From: Desulfomonilaceae bacterium
GTDB taxonomy: Bacteria > Desulfobacterota > Desulfomonilia > Desulfomonilales > Desulfomonilaceae
DNA: 40,635 nt
Reading direction: 5' to 3'
Assembly: GCA_031082285.1 (NCBI GenBank)
Contig: JAVHLK010000008.1
Span: 1 to 40,635, forward strand
Part shown: positions 34,207 through 40,635 of the stretch, in pieces
How the letters are laid out: each line of letters begins with the position of its first letter
Numbering within the stretch: the stretch's first letter is position 1
The notes under the pieces: generated by a model
The model's database searches: none
Seen by the model: the letters and a program-made list of their open reading frames with translations, nothing else
What the model was told of the DNA's origin: nothing
Program-made: the position numbers and the translations under genes

Positions 34207-35595
34207 CTACAGCTCGTAAGAGATCTCTGAGATCGTTGCGAGAATCTTATCCATATATGACTCAGCTTCATCACGAGTGAACAGGCTCGCCGCGGTTGCC
34301 GCCACCAGGTTTAGTCTGTTCAGATACACGTACGCGATAAGGGTCAGCGGGGTGCTCGAAAGCAGCTTGTAACCCACGCCGTGGATCTCGGTGATAACCG
34401 TGTCCTTGATGTTGATGAGGTAGGAATTGTCGCTCGGTCTACCGTTCTCCACGATCGGCCAGACTACCCCCAACATGGTCACGGACACGGAGAATTGGTG
34501 TTTCTGAATTAGATTATGGACAAGCCGTCGTCGTGCCGGGTAGGGCAGGAACCGCACGATGTCGGTCATTCTCGATATGTTCCCCCGGACCTCCAGGTCT
34601 CTCTGTTTTCGGAGCTTTCTCATTCTCACGGACGATACGGACCGCGCAAAACGTCCCACGTCCCGCCTCTCTTCCGGATTCGAACGGAAAAACAGGACGC
34701 TTGTGGTGTTCGGAGCCTGCAATCCCTCATACCTTCCCTGGATGTTCACCGTCATGGCCGTGGTGATTAATCCCTGCTCCACGTTGCGTTCGAGATTCCA
34801 ATCGTCCAGAGCCAGGTTCGCGGCAACCACCAGAAGGTCGACCGGCCGAATGCCGGCCTTGGCGCACGACCGACTGATCCGTGCCGTGTCCTCGACCGAG
34901 AGCATTCTCTTCACGTGGTACTGTCCCGGATCTCCTCTGTCGCCGTGCCCGACGGGTAAGGTCGGTTTCACGCCGAGAGCTCGGAGCGCTTCCGCAGTGC
35001 TCTTAAGCGAATCCTTCCAATTACGGGTTGCCGCTTGAACCCTCCTCTTCCCGGCCGTAGACAACGATTGGGTGGGGGGGGACGATTCGGGGTTCGTTCC
35101 CGTCACCATCTCGCGATAATTTAACGCAGTGAACTTGCCGAATTCCGACGCCACGGCCGCGTCCGCGGCCACGTGATGAATGACCGGCGCCAAGACATGA
35201 TGATCGTGTGCAAAGCTCACCACGTGAAACTCACCCGGCAACTCCTCGAAAAGGTTCCAGTCCCTCTCCAAACTCGGTTCAATCGTTCGGAGAAAATCAT
35301 CGATCACCGGCGTCGAAGGATCTCTGTCCGAAACTTTCCAGAGCTTGATCGGAAATTCCAGGTCCGGCCTGGGGTGCCACGCCAGGTAGTATCTTCCCCT
35401 GCGTCTCACTTCACTGATGCTGCACCCGAGCTGAGGAAAATCTCGGGCCGTGGAGATCACGGCGCGCTTCAACGCACCCAGTTCCAGAGGACCTCTAATC
35501 TCCGCGCCCGTAACGACGAGGTTCCTCGTGTTGCCGAAGGTGGAGAGCGCCACCAGTTCGGAAGCTTCATTGAGCAGTCTGTGGTCGTGTGACAT
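34207..35595 (-). CDS. Condensation-domain-like acyltransferase (CAT superfamily)
   Basis: The 462-residue protein has the fold pattern of NRPS condensation domains and PapA/WES-type acyltransferases. The active-site motif is IHHVAADAAV with His140, His141 and Asp145 (HHxxxD; the usual following Gly is Ala). The second half includes NTTSVLFFRSNPEER and the C-terminal stretch FSVSVTMLGVVWP. There is no carrier protein or adenylation domain around it, so it may transfer an acyl group from CoA or a free carrier onto an alcohol or amine; substrate unknown. AGGAGGAC lies 5 nt before the ATG. It converges with the FtsX-type gene (23 bp gap) and is divergent from the zinc locus. Confidence 0.75.
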   Translation of the reverse strand: MSHDHRLLNEASELVALSTFGNTRNLVVTGAEIRGPLELGALKRAVISTARDFPQLGCSISEVRRRGRYYLAWHPRPDLEFPIKLWKVSDRDPSTPVIDDFLRTIEPSLERDWNLFEELPGEFHVVSFAHDHHVLAPVIHHVAADAAVASEFGKFTALNYREMVTGTNPESSPPTQSLSTAGKRRVQAATRNWKDSLKSTAEALRALGVKPTLPVGHGDRGDPGQYHVKRMLSVEDTARISRSCAKAGIRPVDLLVVAANLALDDWNLERNVEQGLITTAMTVNIQGRYEGLQAPNTTSVLFFRSNPEERRDVGRFARSVSSVRMRKLRKQRDLEVRGNISRMTDIVRFLPYPARRRLVHNLIQKHQFSVSVTMLGVVWPIVENGRPSDNSYLINIKDTVITEIHGVGYKLLSSTPLTLIAYVYLNRLNLVAATAASLFTRDEAESYMDKILATISEISYEL

Positions 35596-35661
35596 GGTGT
35601 CCTCCTGACCGCGACGGGCACTTGTGGTACCTCATGCATAATCTGATACCTGGAGACGGCC

Positions 35662-35689
35662 TTGACAAGACGGTAATACCGCGTATTAT
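35662..35689 (+). promoter_or_regulatory. Sigma-70-type promoter with a palindrome over the -10 (zinc locus)
   Basis: TTGACA (35662-35667) and TATTAT (35684-35689) are 16 bp apart. An inverted repeat TAATAC-CGC-GTATTA (35674-35688) covers most of the -10 region, a good position for repression. The downstream gene encodes a ribbon-helix-helix protein, which typically binds such short inverted repeats. Confidence 0.6.
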
Positions 35690-35751
35690 CTCCACAGGTC
35701 GATTTGTGCCCGCAACCTAATTGAACCTACGCACCATTCGAGGTCCGGCTC

Positions 35752-36030
35752 ATGTCTGATGAGAGACAAAAGGTCATCACGTTCAAAGTCCCGGAGACGC
35801 TTGAAGAGGCAATGAAAGGGATACCCAATCGGTCTGAATTCATCCGGAATGCGATTCTCTCCGCACTCGACCAGTTGTGCCCTCTGTGCCGGGGTACGGG
35901 GATTCTGGCTCCCAATCAGCAGAGACATTGGGCGCAGTTTGCCAGAGATCACTCGGTGGAGCAGTGCGGACGGTGCAAGGCCGTGCATTTGGTCTGCAAA
36001 TGCGGCTCTGAGAACGATCTGCACTCATGA
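35752..36030 (+). CDS. Ribbon-helix-helix protein with Cys/His-rich C-terminus, candidate zinc-responsive regulator
   Basis: The 92-residue protein has an N-terminal CopG-like RHH pattern (VITFKVPETLEEAMKGI as the strand and first helix, PNRSEFIRNAILSALDQL as the second helix). The second half is rich in metal ligands: Cys43/46 (CPLC), His59, His67, Cys72/75 (CGRC), His79, Cys82 and Cys84. It is followed by znuA, znuC and znuB on the same strand. The simplest reading is a repressor that senses zinc through its Cys/His part and controls the uptake genes, taking the place of Zur; this is inference from layout. GAGG lies 8 nt before the ATG. Confidence 0.7.
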   Translation: MSDERQKVITFKVPETLEEAMKGIPNRSEFIRNAILSALDQLCPLCRGTGILAPNQQRHWAQFARDHSVEQCGRCKAVHLVCKCGSENDLHS

Positions 36031-36085
36031 TGTGAGACGATCGAGTATTTTGGACATATCTAGGCCTCAAGCAGGAGGTGGCTTC

Positions 36086-37084
36086 ATGAAGTCCGCAATG
36101 TGGCAGGTGACGATACTGCTTCTGTTTCTGCTCTTATCGCCGGCCGTGGCGTGTGCCGAAGGAGAGGAGGCTTCGGGCAAGATCAAGGTGTTCGTGAGTA
36201 TTCTGCCTCAAAAGTATTTTGTGGAACGGATAGGCGGTGACCGAGTCGATGTGAATGTCCTTGTCGGACCCGGCCAATCGCCTCACATGTACGATCCCAC
36301 CCCGCGTCGCCTGGCGGAGTTGTCGGAGGCGCGGGTGTTCTTCAGAATCGGCGTGCCGTTTGAGGAGATCCTGATGCCGAAGATCGAGTCTGCGTTCAAG
36401 GGCTTGGCGGTGGTCGATACGAGCAAGGGAATTCAACTGAGAGAAATGGAGTCTCATGGAGAGGAGCACGAGGCGGAAGACGCGCACGACCGTACATCGA
36501 AGGGTGAAGGGTACTCTGGAGAGGATGCCCATACGGGTACGGATCGTCACGATGCCGAGGACGGCCACAGTCACGAAGCGGGCAGTCCCGATCCGCACAT
36601 CTGGCTCGACCCGATGCGAGTAAAGATTCAGGCACGCACTATCTGTGACTCGTTGAGCATGATAGACCCTGCCGGCGCGGCGAGTTATCGGAGGAATCTG
36701 AAGCGTTTTGAAGAAGACCTCGATCGGGTGGATGCCCTGATTGCCAAGGCGCTGGCTCCCGTAAAAGGCAAGCCGATCTTTGTGTTTCATCCTGCGTACG
36801 GTTATTTTGCCGAGAGGTACGGCCTCGTCCAAACGGCGGTGGAGACGGGCGGAAAAGAACCGGGTGCCAGGCAGCTGGGTCGTCTCATTGAAAAAGCCAA
36901 GCGTGCGGATGTGAAGGTCATCTTCGTGCAGCCGCAGTTTGATATGAAGTATGCATCGACCATAGCGGAGGCGATTGGAGGCGCGGTGGTTTCCCTCGAC
37001 CCGTTGGCGCCTGACTACATTAATAATCTTGAGGACATGGCTGAAAAGGTTGGATCTGCGCTCTCCCGGAGTAGTGAGAAATGA
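36086..37084 (+). CDS. znuA: Zinc ABC transporter substrate-binding protein
   Basis: ZnuA captures Zn(II) (possibly Mn) in the periplasm and hands it to ZnuB. The 332-residue precursor starts MKSAMWQVTILLLFLLLSPA and is probably cut after VACA. Cluster A-I ligands are in place: His67 (SPHMYDP), His171 (PDPHIWLDP), a His near 236 (FVFHPAYGYF) and an Asp near 305 (SLDPLAPDY). A flexible acidic loop with at least seven histidines (residues ~124-163) is the zinc-collecting loop of ZnuA-type receptors and argues for zinc rather than manganese. GCAGGAGG precedes the ATG. Confidence 0.93.
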   Translation: MKSAMWQVTILLLFLLLSPAVACAEGEEASGKIKVFVSILPQKYFVERIGGDRVDVNVLVGPGQSPHMYDPTPRRLAELSEARVFFRIGVPFEEILMPKIESAFKGLAVVDTSKGIQLREMESHGEEHEAEDAHDRTSKGEGYSGEDAHTGTDRHDAEDGHSHEAGSPDPHIWLDPMRVKIQARTICDSLSMIDPAGAASYRRNLKRFEEDLDRVDALIAKALAPVKGKPIFVFHPAYGYFAERYGLVQTAVETGGKEPGARQLGRLIEKAKRADVKVIFVQPQFDMKYASTIAEAIGGAVVSLDPLAPDYINNLEDMAEKVGSALSRSSEK

Positions 37085-37296
37085 CCGCGGGCATTCACCT
37101 CGGGTGATTTCTTCGGCACGAGTGTCACCGAAACCTACGCGGATTCAGGGGTTGCGGTCATGGAGTGCGGGACAGGCAGGACGGGAATCCGCAGCATACG
37201 TAAATGAATACGAACGGCGGGACTCGGGTTACGGTCCCTATCGCGCAAAGCGATGCGCGGTGGGCCAAGAAATTCTTACGGTTTGAGGAACGAACC

Positions 37297-38064
37297 ATGT
37301 CGGGACGCAGTGCGATTGTCTTGGAGAATGTTTCATTTTCGTACAACAGACACCCGGTGATTGAGGACGCGAGTCTCGCCTTGCACGAGCATCAGGTGGC
37401 CGCGGTCGTTGGACCCAACGGCGGCGGCAAGACCACACTGCTGAAACTTGTGCTCGGGCTGCTTACCCCGTCTCGGGGGTCGGTTCGCGTCTTGGACAGA
37501 TCCGCCGGTGAGGCGAGGTCGCTGGTGGGGTACATGCCGCAGCACGCGCACCTGGATCCCAAGTTCCCAATCCGTGTGACGGATGTGGTACTCATGGGAC
37601 GTATAGGTCACTCGCTGCCGTTCTGGTCTTACTCGAGATTGGACAAGGCCGTGGCCGAGCGATTGCTCCGCGACCTGCACATGTGGGAGTACCGAAACAC
37701 CCATTTTTCGGAGCTTTCCGGCGGACAGCGGCAGAGGGTGCTCATTGCACGAGCCTTGGCCACCGAGCCGGAGTTGTTGTTGCTCGACGAACCTACGGCG
37801 GGCCTCGATTTCGCGTTCGAGGCCGAGTTTTCGGAAATGCTCAAGCGTCTGAGCGAGCACCTTACGGTCGTGCTGGTTTCTCACGATCTCGGCTTTGTCG
37901 CGAAGTACGTCAACACGGTGGTGTGCGTCAATCGCAAGGTGGTCGTTCATCCAACTGCGGACATCACGGGATCGGTGGTCGATGAACTTTACGGGGAGTC
38001 GATGAAGCTGGTGAGACATGATCTCTTCAGTTCAACGGGGGTTGCACCTTGTATGAATTCCTGA
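37297..38064 (+). CDS. znuC: Zinc ABC transporter ATP-binding protein
   Basis: The 255-residue ATPase powers zinc uptake. Walker A GPNGGGKTT, a Q-loop in YMPQHAHLD, the signature SGGQRQRVLIARAL, Walker B LLLDEPTAGLD and H-loop SHD are all present. The start at 37297 has GAGGAA upstream and gives the normal N-terminus (AIVLENVSFSYN); a longer frame to 37204 adds non-coding-looking residues. The 212-bp gap after znuA contains a small stem TCACC-TCG-GGTGA but no gene. It overlaps znuB by 16 bases. Confidence 0.93.
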   Translation: MSGRSAIVLENVSFSYNRHPVIEDASLALHEHQVAAVVGPNGGGKTTLLKLVLGLLTPSRGSVRVLDRSAGEARSLVGYMPQHAHLDPKFPIRVTDVVLMGRIGHSLPFWSYSRLDKAVAERLLRDLHMWEYRNTHFSELSGGQRQRVLIARALATEPELLLLDEPTAGLDFAFEAEFSEMLKRLSEHLTVVLVSHDLGFVAKYVNTVVCVNRKVVVHPTADITGSVVDELYGESMKLVRHDLFSSTGVAPCMNS

Positions 38065-38927
38065 TCGATCTTCAACGCCACGCGTTCCTGCAGCATGCTC
38101 TTGCCGCGGGTATCCTTGCAAGTGTTGCGTCCGGCGTGGTGGGGACGTTTGTCGTGGTGAAGAGAATCAGCTATCTCGCCGGGGGAATTGCGCATTCGGT
38201 GCTCGCGGGGTTGGGTGCCGCGGTGTACCTCCGGGAATCCGGGTACTGGCCGGGTTTGGACCCGCTTTACGGAGCGGTTGTCGCCGCACTGTCGGCCGCG
38301 GTGGTGATCGGAATCGTCAGCATCCGTGCAAAAGAGAGGGAAGACACCATTATCGGCGCGTTGTGGGCCGTGGGAATGGCCACGGGGATTCTTTTCATTG
38401 CTCAGACCCCCGGGTACAACACGGACTTGATGAGCTATCTCTTCGGCAACATCCTCATGGTTTCGCGTCAGAATCTGTGGCTTATTTTTTGGCTCGATGC
38501 GCTTGTGCTGGCGCTCACTGTTCTGTTCTACAACCAGTTCCTTGCCGTGTGTTTCGACAGTGAATTTGCTCAGTTGCGAGGGCTCAGGGTTCAGGCGTTC
38601 TACATCCTGCTCCTGTGTATTACCGCTCTCACGGTCGTGGTCCTTACCACCGCGGTGGGTATTGTCTTGGTTATTGCGTTGTTGACGCTCCCTGCAGCGA
38701 TCGCGGGTGCGTACTGCAAGACCATGCGGTCCATGATGATTCTCTCGGCTCTGCTCTGTACGGTCTTCACCACGTCCGGCCTTGTGTTGAGCTACAAGCC
38801 CGATTTTCCGGCCGGTGCGACGACCATATTGGTGGCGGGAATAGTGTATTTGGGAGTTATGGTGGTCAGGAGCGTGAGGAGTCGTTTTCCCCTCACGGAC
38901 CATGAGAGCGCAACGGGCGGTCGCTGA
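38049..38927 (+). CDS. znuB: Zinc ABC transporter permease
   Basis: The 292-residue integral membrane protein has about eight helices typical of the ABC-3 metal-permease family, beginning MYEFLIDLQRHAFLQHALAA with a TTG start at 38049. Conserved features include VVVKRISYLAGGIAHSVLAG and the later TAVGIVLVIALLTLPAAIA. The short overlap with znuC implies coupled translation. A longer frame on the opposite strand here is an antisense shadow. It is the last gene of the zinc locus; the REP cluster follows. Confidence 0.93.
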   Translation: MYEFLIDLQRHAFLQHALAAGILASVASGVVGTFVVVKRISYLAGGIAHSVLAGLGAAVYLRESGYWPGLDPLYGAVVAALSAAVVIGIVSIRAKEREDTIIGALWAVGMATGILFIAQTPGYNTDLMSYLFGNILMVSRQNLWLIFWLDALVLALTVLFYNQFLAVCFDSEFAQLRGLRVQAFYILLLCITALTVVVLTTAVGIVLVIALLTLPAAIAGAYCKTMRSMMILSALLCTVFTTSGLVLSYKPDFPAGATTILVAGIVYLGVMVVRSVRSRFPLTDHESATGGR

Positions 38928-38997
38928 AGGGAGAATCCGCGGCGCCTCCACACACCTGACGGACTTCGTGATGATGGGCATGACGGCTCGCCGGGGA

Positions 38998-39158
38998 GAC
39001 GGGCCGGGACGCCCGTCATTTCGTAGGGGGGCTATGCCCGCCATAGTCCCTGCGAAAGCCGGGACAGAGACGCAGCAGATGACGGGCACGGAGGCCCGTC
39101 CCACGAACGCGGTTTCAGGCTCTGCGCCTTCTTTCGTAGCCCGGGCCTCCGTGCCCGG
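38998..39158. repeat. Cluster of REP-like palindromes between convergent znuB and MFS genes
   Basis: Four stem-loops lie head to tail: GACGGGC/GCCCGTC (38998-39017), a long bulged hairpin TTTCG...CGAAA (39019-39057), GACGGG/CCCGTC (39081-39100) and CCGGGC/GCCCGG (39141-39158). The third and fourth are also perfect inverted copies of each other over 16 bp: CGGGCACGGAGGCCCG (39083-39098) and its complement (39142-39157). This is the layout of a bacterial interspersed mosaic element. It may also end transcription from both sides. The rest of the 302-bp gap shows nothing else. Confidence 0.7.
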
Positions 39159-39229
39159 AAAGCTCTGGTTCCAGTTATCGGACTCGGTAACGGGAGCAGA
39201 AAGTGTGACCGTATCTGCGCAACGATGTG

Positions 39230-40471
39230 CTAAGCCGCGCGCTCGGTCGCGTCCTTTTCGGTCGTACCGTTGCCGTTCAGACCATTCGGATCGGCTGCAA
39301 TCCAGGCTTTGGCGTGAAAGATAAAGAAGAATGCGGGAAGTGACAGGAGGAAAGTCAAGCCGAAATACGCAGCGTACCCGATCCTGAAAGTGGCCCACCC
39401 GCTCAAGGCTCCCGCCGCTATACCGGTTATCCTGAAGAGGGCCGAGAGGAGCGCGTACTGGGTAGCCGAGAACTCTTTCTTACATATGCTCATCAGGAAC
39501 GCGAGAAATGCCGCGGTTCCAAGTCCGCCGCAAAACGACTCGGCCATGGATGCCGCGTAGATTGCCCAATTGCCTGAATGGGGAAGCATGGCGACCCACG
39601 CGTACGTAAGGTTGCTCACCGATTGCCAAAGACCCAAGAACCAGAGACCGTGGAAGATGCCGAAGCGGGCCATGAAAAGGCCCCCGGTAAGTCCTCCTGC
39701 TATGGATGCGAGAATTCCGAACGTACCGGTAATGAGCCCGATTTCCGTCAGTGAAAGTTCGCGAGCCAACCAGAAGGGGCGCACCATGGGTCCCAAGGAC
39801 ATGTCCCCCAGCTTGTACAGCAGGATAAAAAGAGTGACCTGGACAACGCCCGGCCTGTTGAGCAAGTCTTGGACAGGAGCGGCCAGAGACCTGATCGAGA
39901 ACTTTGGCCGTTGGACTTCCACCCTGGGAAGCCGTATGGAGGCAATGCAGCATACGGCCAACACCCCTGCCGCTGCAAGATAGGTTAACTTCCAGCCGAC
40001 CCACCCCCCCAGCGCGACAAATAATCCGCCGGCAACCACGAGAGCGATGCGGTACGCAGCCTGCCTGAATCCGTTGGCCAGGCCCATCTCCGAGGGCTTG
40101 AGCAATTCGATGGAGTACGCGTCGATTGCAATGTCCTGCGTGGCTGAAAATATGGACAAACACGCGATGGAGACCCAGAGTAACGTGCTTGGATTCGACG
40201 GATCGAGGGGGATGAGAGCCAAAATGGATGCAGCCATGAGGAATTGAGCCGCGGCAATCCAGCGGCGACGGCTTCCGAGGAAATCCACTGCCGGAGCCCA
40301 CAGGAATTTCAGCGCGTACGGGAGGCTCAGAAAGCTCAAGAATCCCACGTGGACCAGAGACATGCCGTGCACGCGGAAATACACGGGCAGCGTCTGCTCT
40401 ATGATTCCAAAAGGGAACCCTTCGGCAAAATACAGAAGCGAGATCAGAAGAAGTTTTTTGTTCAGCTTCAC
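39230..40471 (-). CDS. MFS transporter, AmpG/PAT (peptide-acetyl-CoA transporter) type
   Basis: The 413-residue protein has about twelve helices. Its start MKLNKKLLLISLLYFAEGFP and the stretch SLPYALKFLWAPAVDFLGSRRRW match the AmpG/SLC33 group, as does ATQDIAIDAYSIELL. AmpG imports cell-wall muropeptides; related members may carry other substrates, so the function is open. It starts with GTG (AAGGAA upstream). The tail is Asn/Gly/Glu-rich and hydrophilic. The 164 bp upstream to the window edge are AT-rich and may contain its promoter, but I cannot name boxes with confidence. Confidence 0.85.
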   Translation of the reverse strand: MKLNKKLLLISLLYFAEGFPFGIIEQTLPVYFRVHGMSLVHVGFLSFLSLPYALKFLWAPAVDFLGSRRRWIAAAQFLMAASILALIPLDPSNPSTLLWVSIACLSIFSATQDIAIDAYSIELLKPSEMGLANGFRQAAYRIALVVAGGLFVALGGWVGWKLTYLAAAGVLAVCCIASIRLPRVEVQRPKFSIRSLAAPVQDLLNRPGVVQVTLFILLYKLGDMSLGPMVRPFWLARELSLTEIGLITGTFGILASIAGGLTGGLFMARFGIFHGLWFLGLWQSVSNLTYAWVAMLPHSGNWAIYAASMAESFCGGLGTAAFLAFLMSICKKEFSATQYALLSALFRITGIAAGALSGWATFRIGYAAYFGLTFLLSLPAFFFIFHAKAWIAADPNGLNGNGTTEKDATERAA

Positions 40472-40635
40472 TCTCGTTCCTTGAGATGGAATTGATGTAC
40501 GCAGTGCGCTGCCGACCGGGCGATCATACAGAAGTTGCCGAATAAATCAAATGATTTCTGCGTACTTGCGAACTGAAAACAAACGTCGCCTCGATTTAAC
40601 AGTCATAACATATTTATTTAACGACATAAAAAACG

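Noticed and set aside
37989-39398. A 469-codon open frame on the minus strand across znuB and the following gap
   Set aside because: It is antisense to znuB, which has clear permease homology; the product is rich in Arg, His and Gln with no domain and runs through the REP cluster.
1-40635. CRISPR arrays, tRNA or rRNA genes, intact insertion sequences
   Set aside because: I read the gaps for direct repeats with regular spacing, for T-loop motifs and for transposase motifs and found none; this was done by eye, so short or unusual RNAs could be missed.

Overview
This window is about 56% GC by eye and reads as a chromosomal piece of an anaerobic bacterium, most likely a Desulfobacterota (deltaproteobacterial) sulfate reducer or syntroph. 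The evidence is a two-gene DsrM/DsrK-like membrane redox module, a four-subunit ferredoxin-dependent 2-oxoacid oxidoreductase of POR type, hydrogenase maturation genes hypCDE, and a MaoC-hydratase/SDR multifunctional enzyme. The phylum is inferred from gene content; no rRNA or other marker is present. There is no prophage, no intact insertion sequence, no CRISPR array and no tRNA that I can see.

Layout. 1-3.4 kb (minus): the 3'-truncated hydratase/dehydrogenase fusion, preceded by a protein kinase with a cyclic-nucleotide-type sensor domain. 3.6-3.8 kb (minus): one possible small helical protein. 4.1-6.4 kb (plus): tightly packed hypC-hypD-hypE. 6.5-7.9 kb (plus): glutamate dehydrogenase. 8.0-9.3 kb (minus): a MurG-like glycosyltransferase. 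9.5-15.9 kb (minus): a complete peptide/oligosaccharide-type ABC importer (binding protein, two permeases, two ATPases) with a hairpin-rich gap after the binding-protein gene. 16.1-19.5 kb: ssb (minus), then a small HTH/zinc-ribbon protein with a probable CTG start, serine acetyltransferase and ketol-acid reductoisomerase (plus). 19.9-21.1 kb: an isolated AAA ATPase between two long non-coding stretches. 21.7-24.2 kb (plus): the DsrMK-like pair. 24.4-24.6 kb: a palindromic repeat and a strong terminator. 24.7-28.1 kb (minus): an HTH protein followed by porC-porD-porA-porB. 28.4-30.3 kb (plus): uvrC. 30.7-34.2 kb (plus): a secreted Cys-rich protein, a dynamin-like membrane GTPase and an FtsX-type permease. 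34.2-35.6 kb (minus): a lone condensation-domain-like acyltransferase. 35.7-38.9 kb (plus): a zinc-uptake locus with a ribbon-helix-helix/Cys-rich protein, znuA, znuC and znuB. 39.0-39.2 kb: a cluster of REP-like palindromes. 39.2-40.5 kb (minus): an AmpG/PAT-type MFS transporter.

How the genes fit together. POR converts pyruvate (or a related 2-oxoacid) and CoA to acyl-CoA and reduced ferredoxin. The DsrMK-like complex would exchange electrons between membrane quinone and a cytoplasmic thiol/disulfide or Fe-S partner. hypCDE build the Fe(CN)2CO group of NiFe hydrogenases encoded elsewhere. Glutamate dehydrogenase, KARI and serine acetyltransferase are single-gene amino-acid steps. The most promising points for new biology are the Cys-rich RHH protein whose own promoter carries a palindrome over the -10 box, the terminase-like HTH protein heading the por operon with an 18-bp palindrome in front of it, and the dynamin-like GTPase/FtsX pair with its secreted neighbour. 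No clearly new multi-gene defence or mobile system was found.
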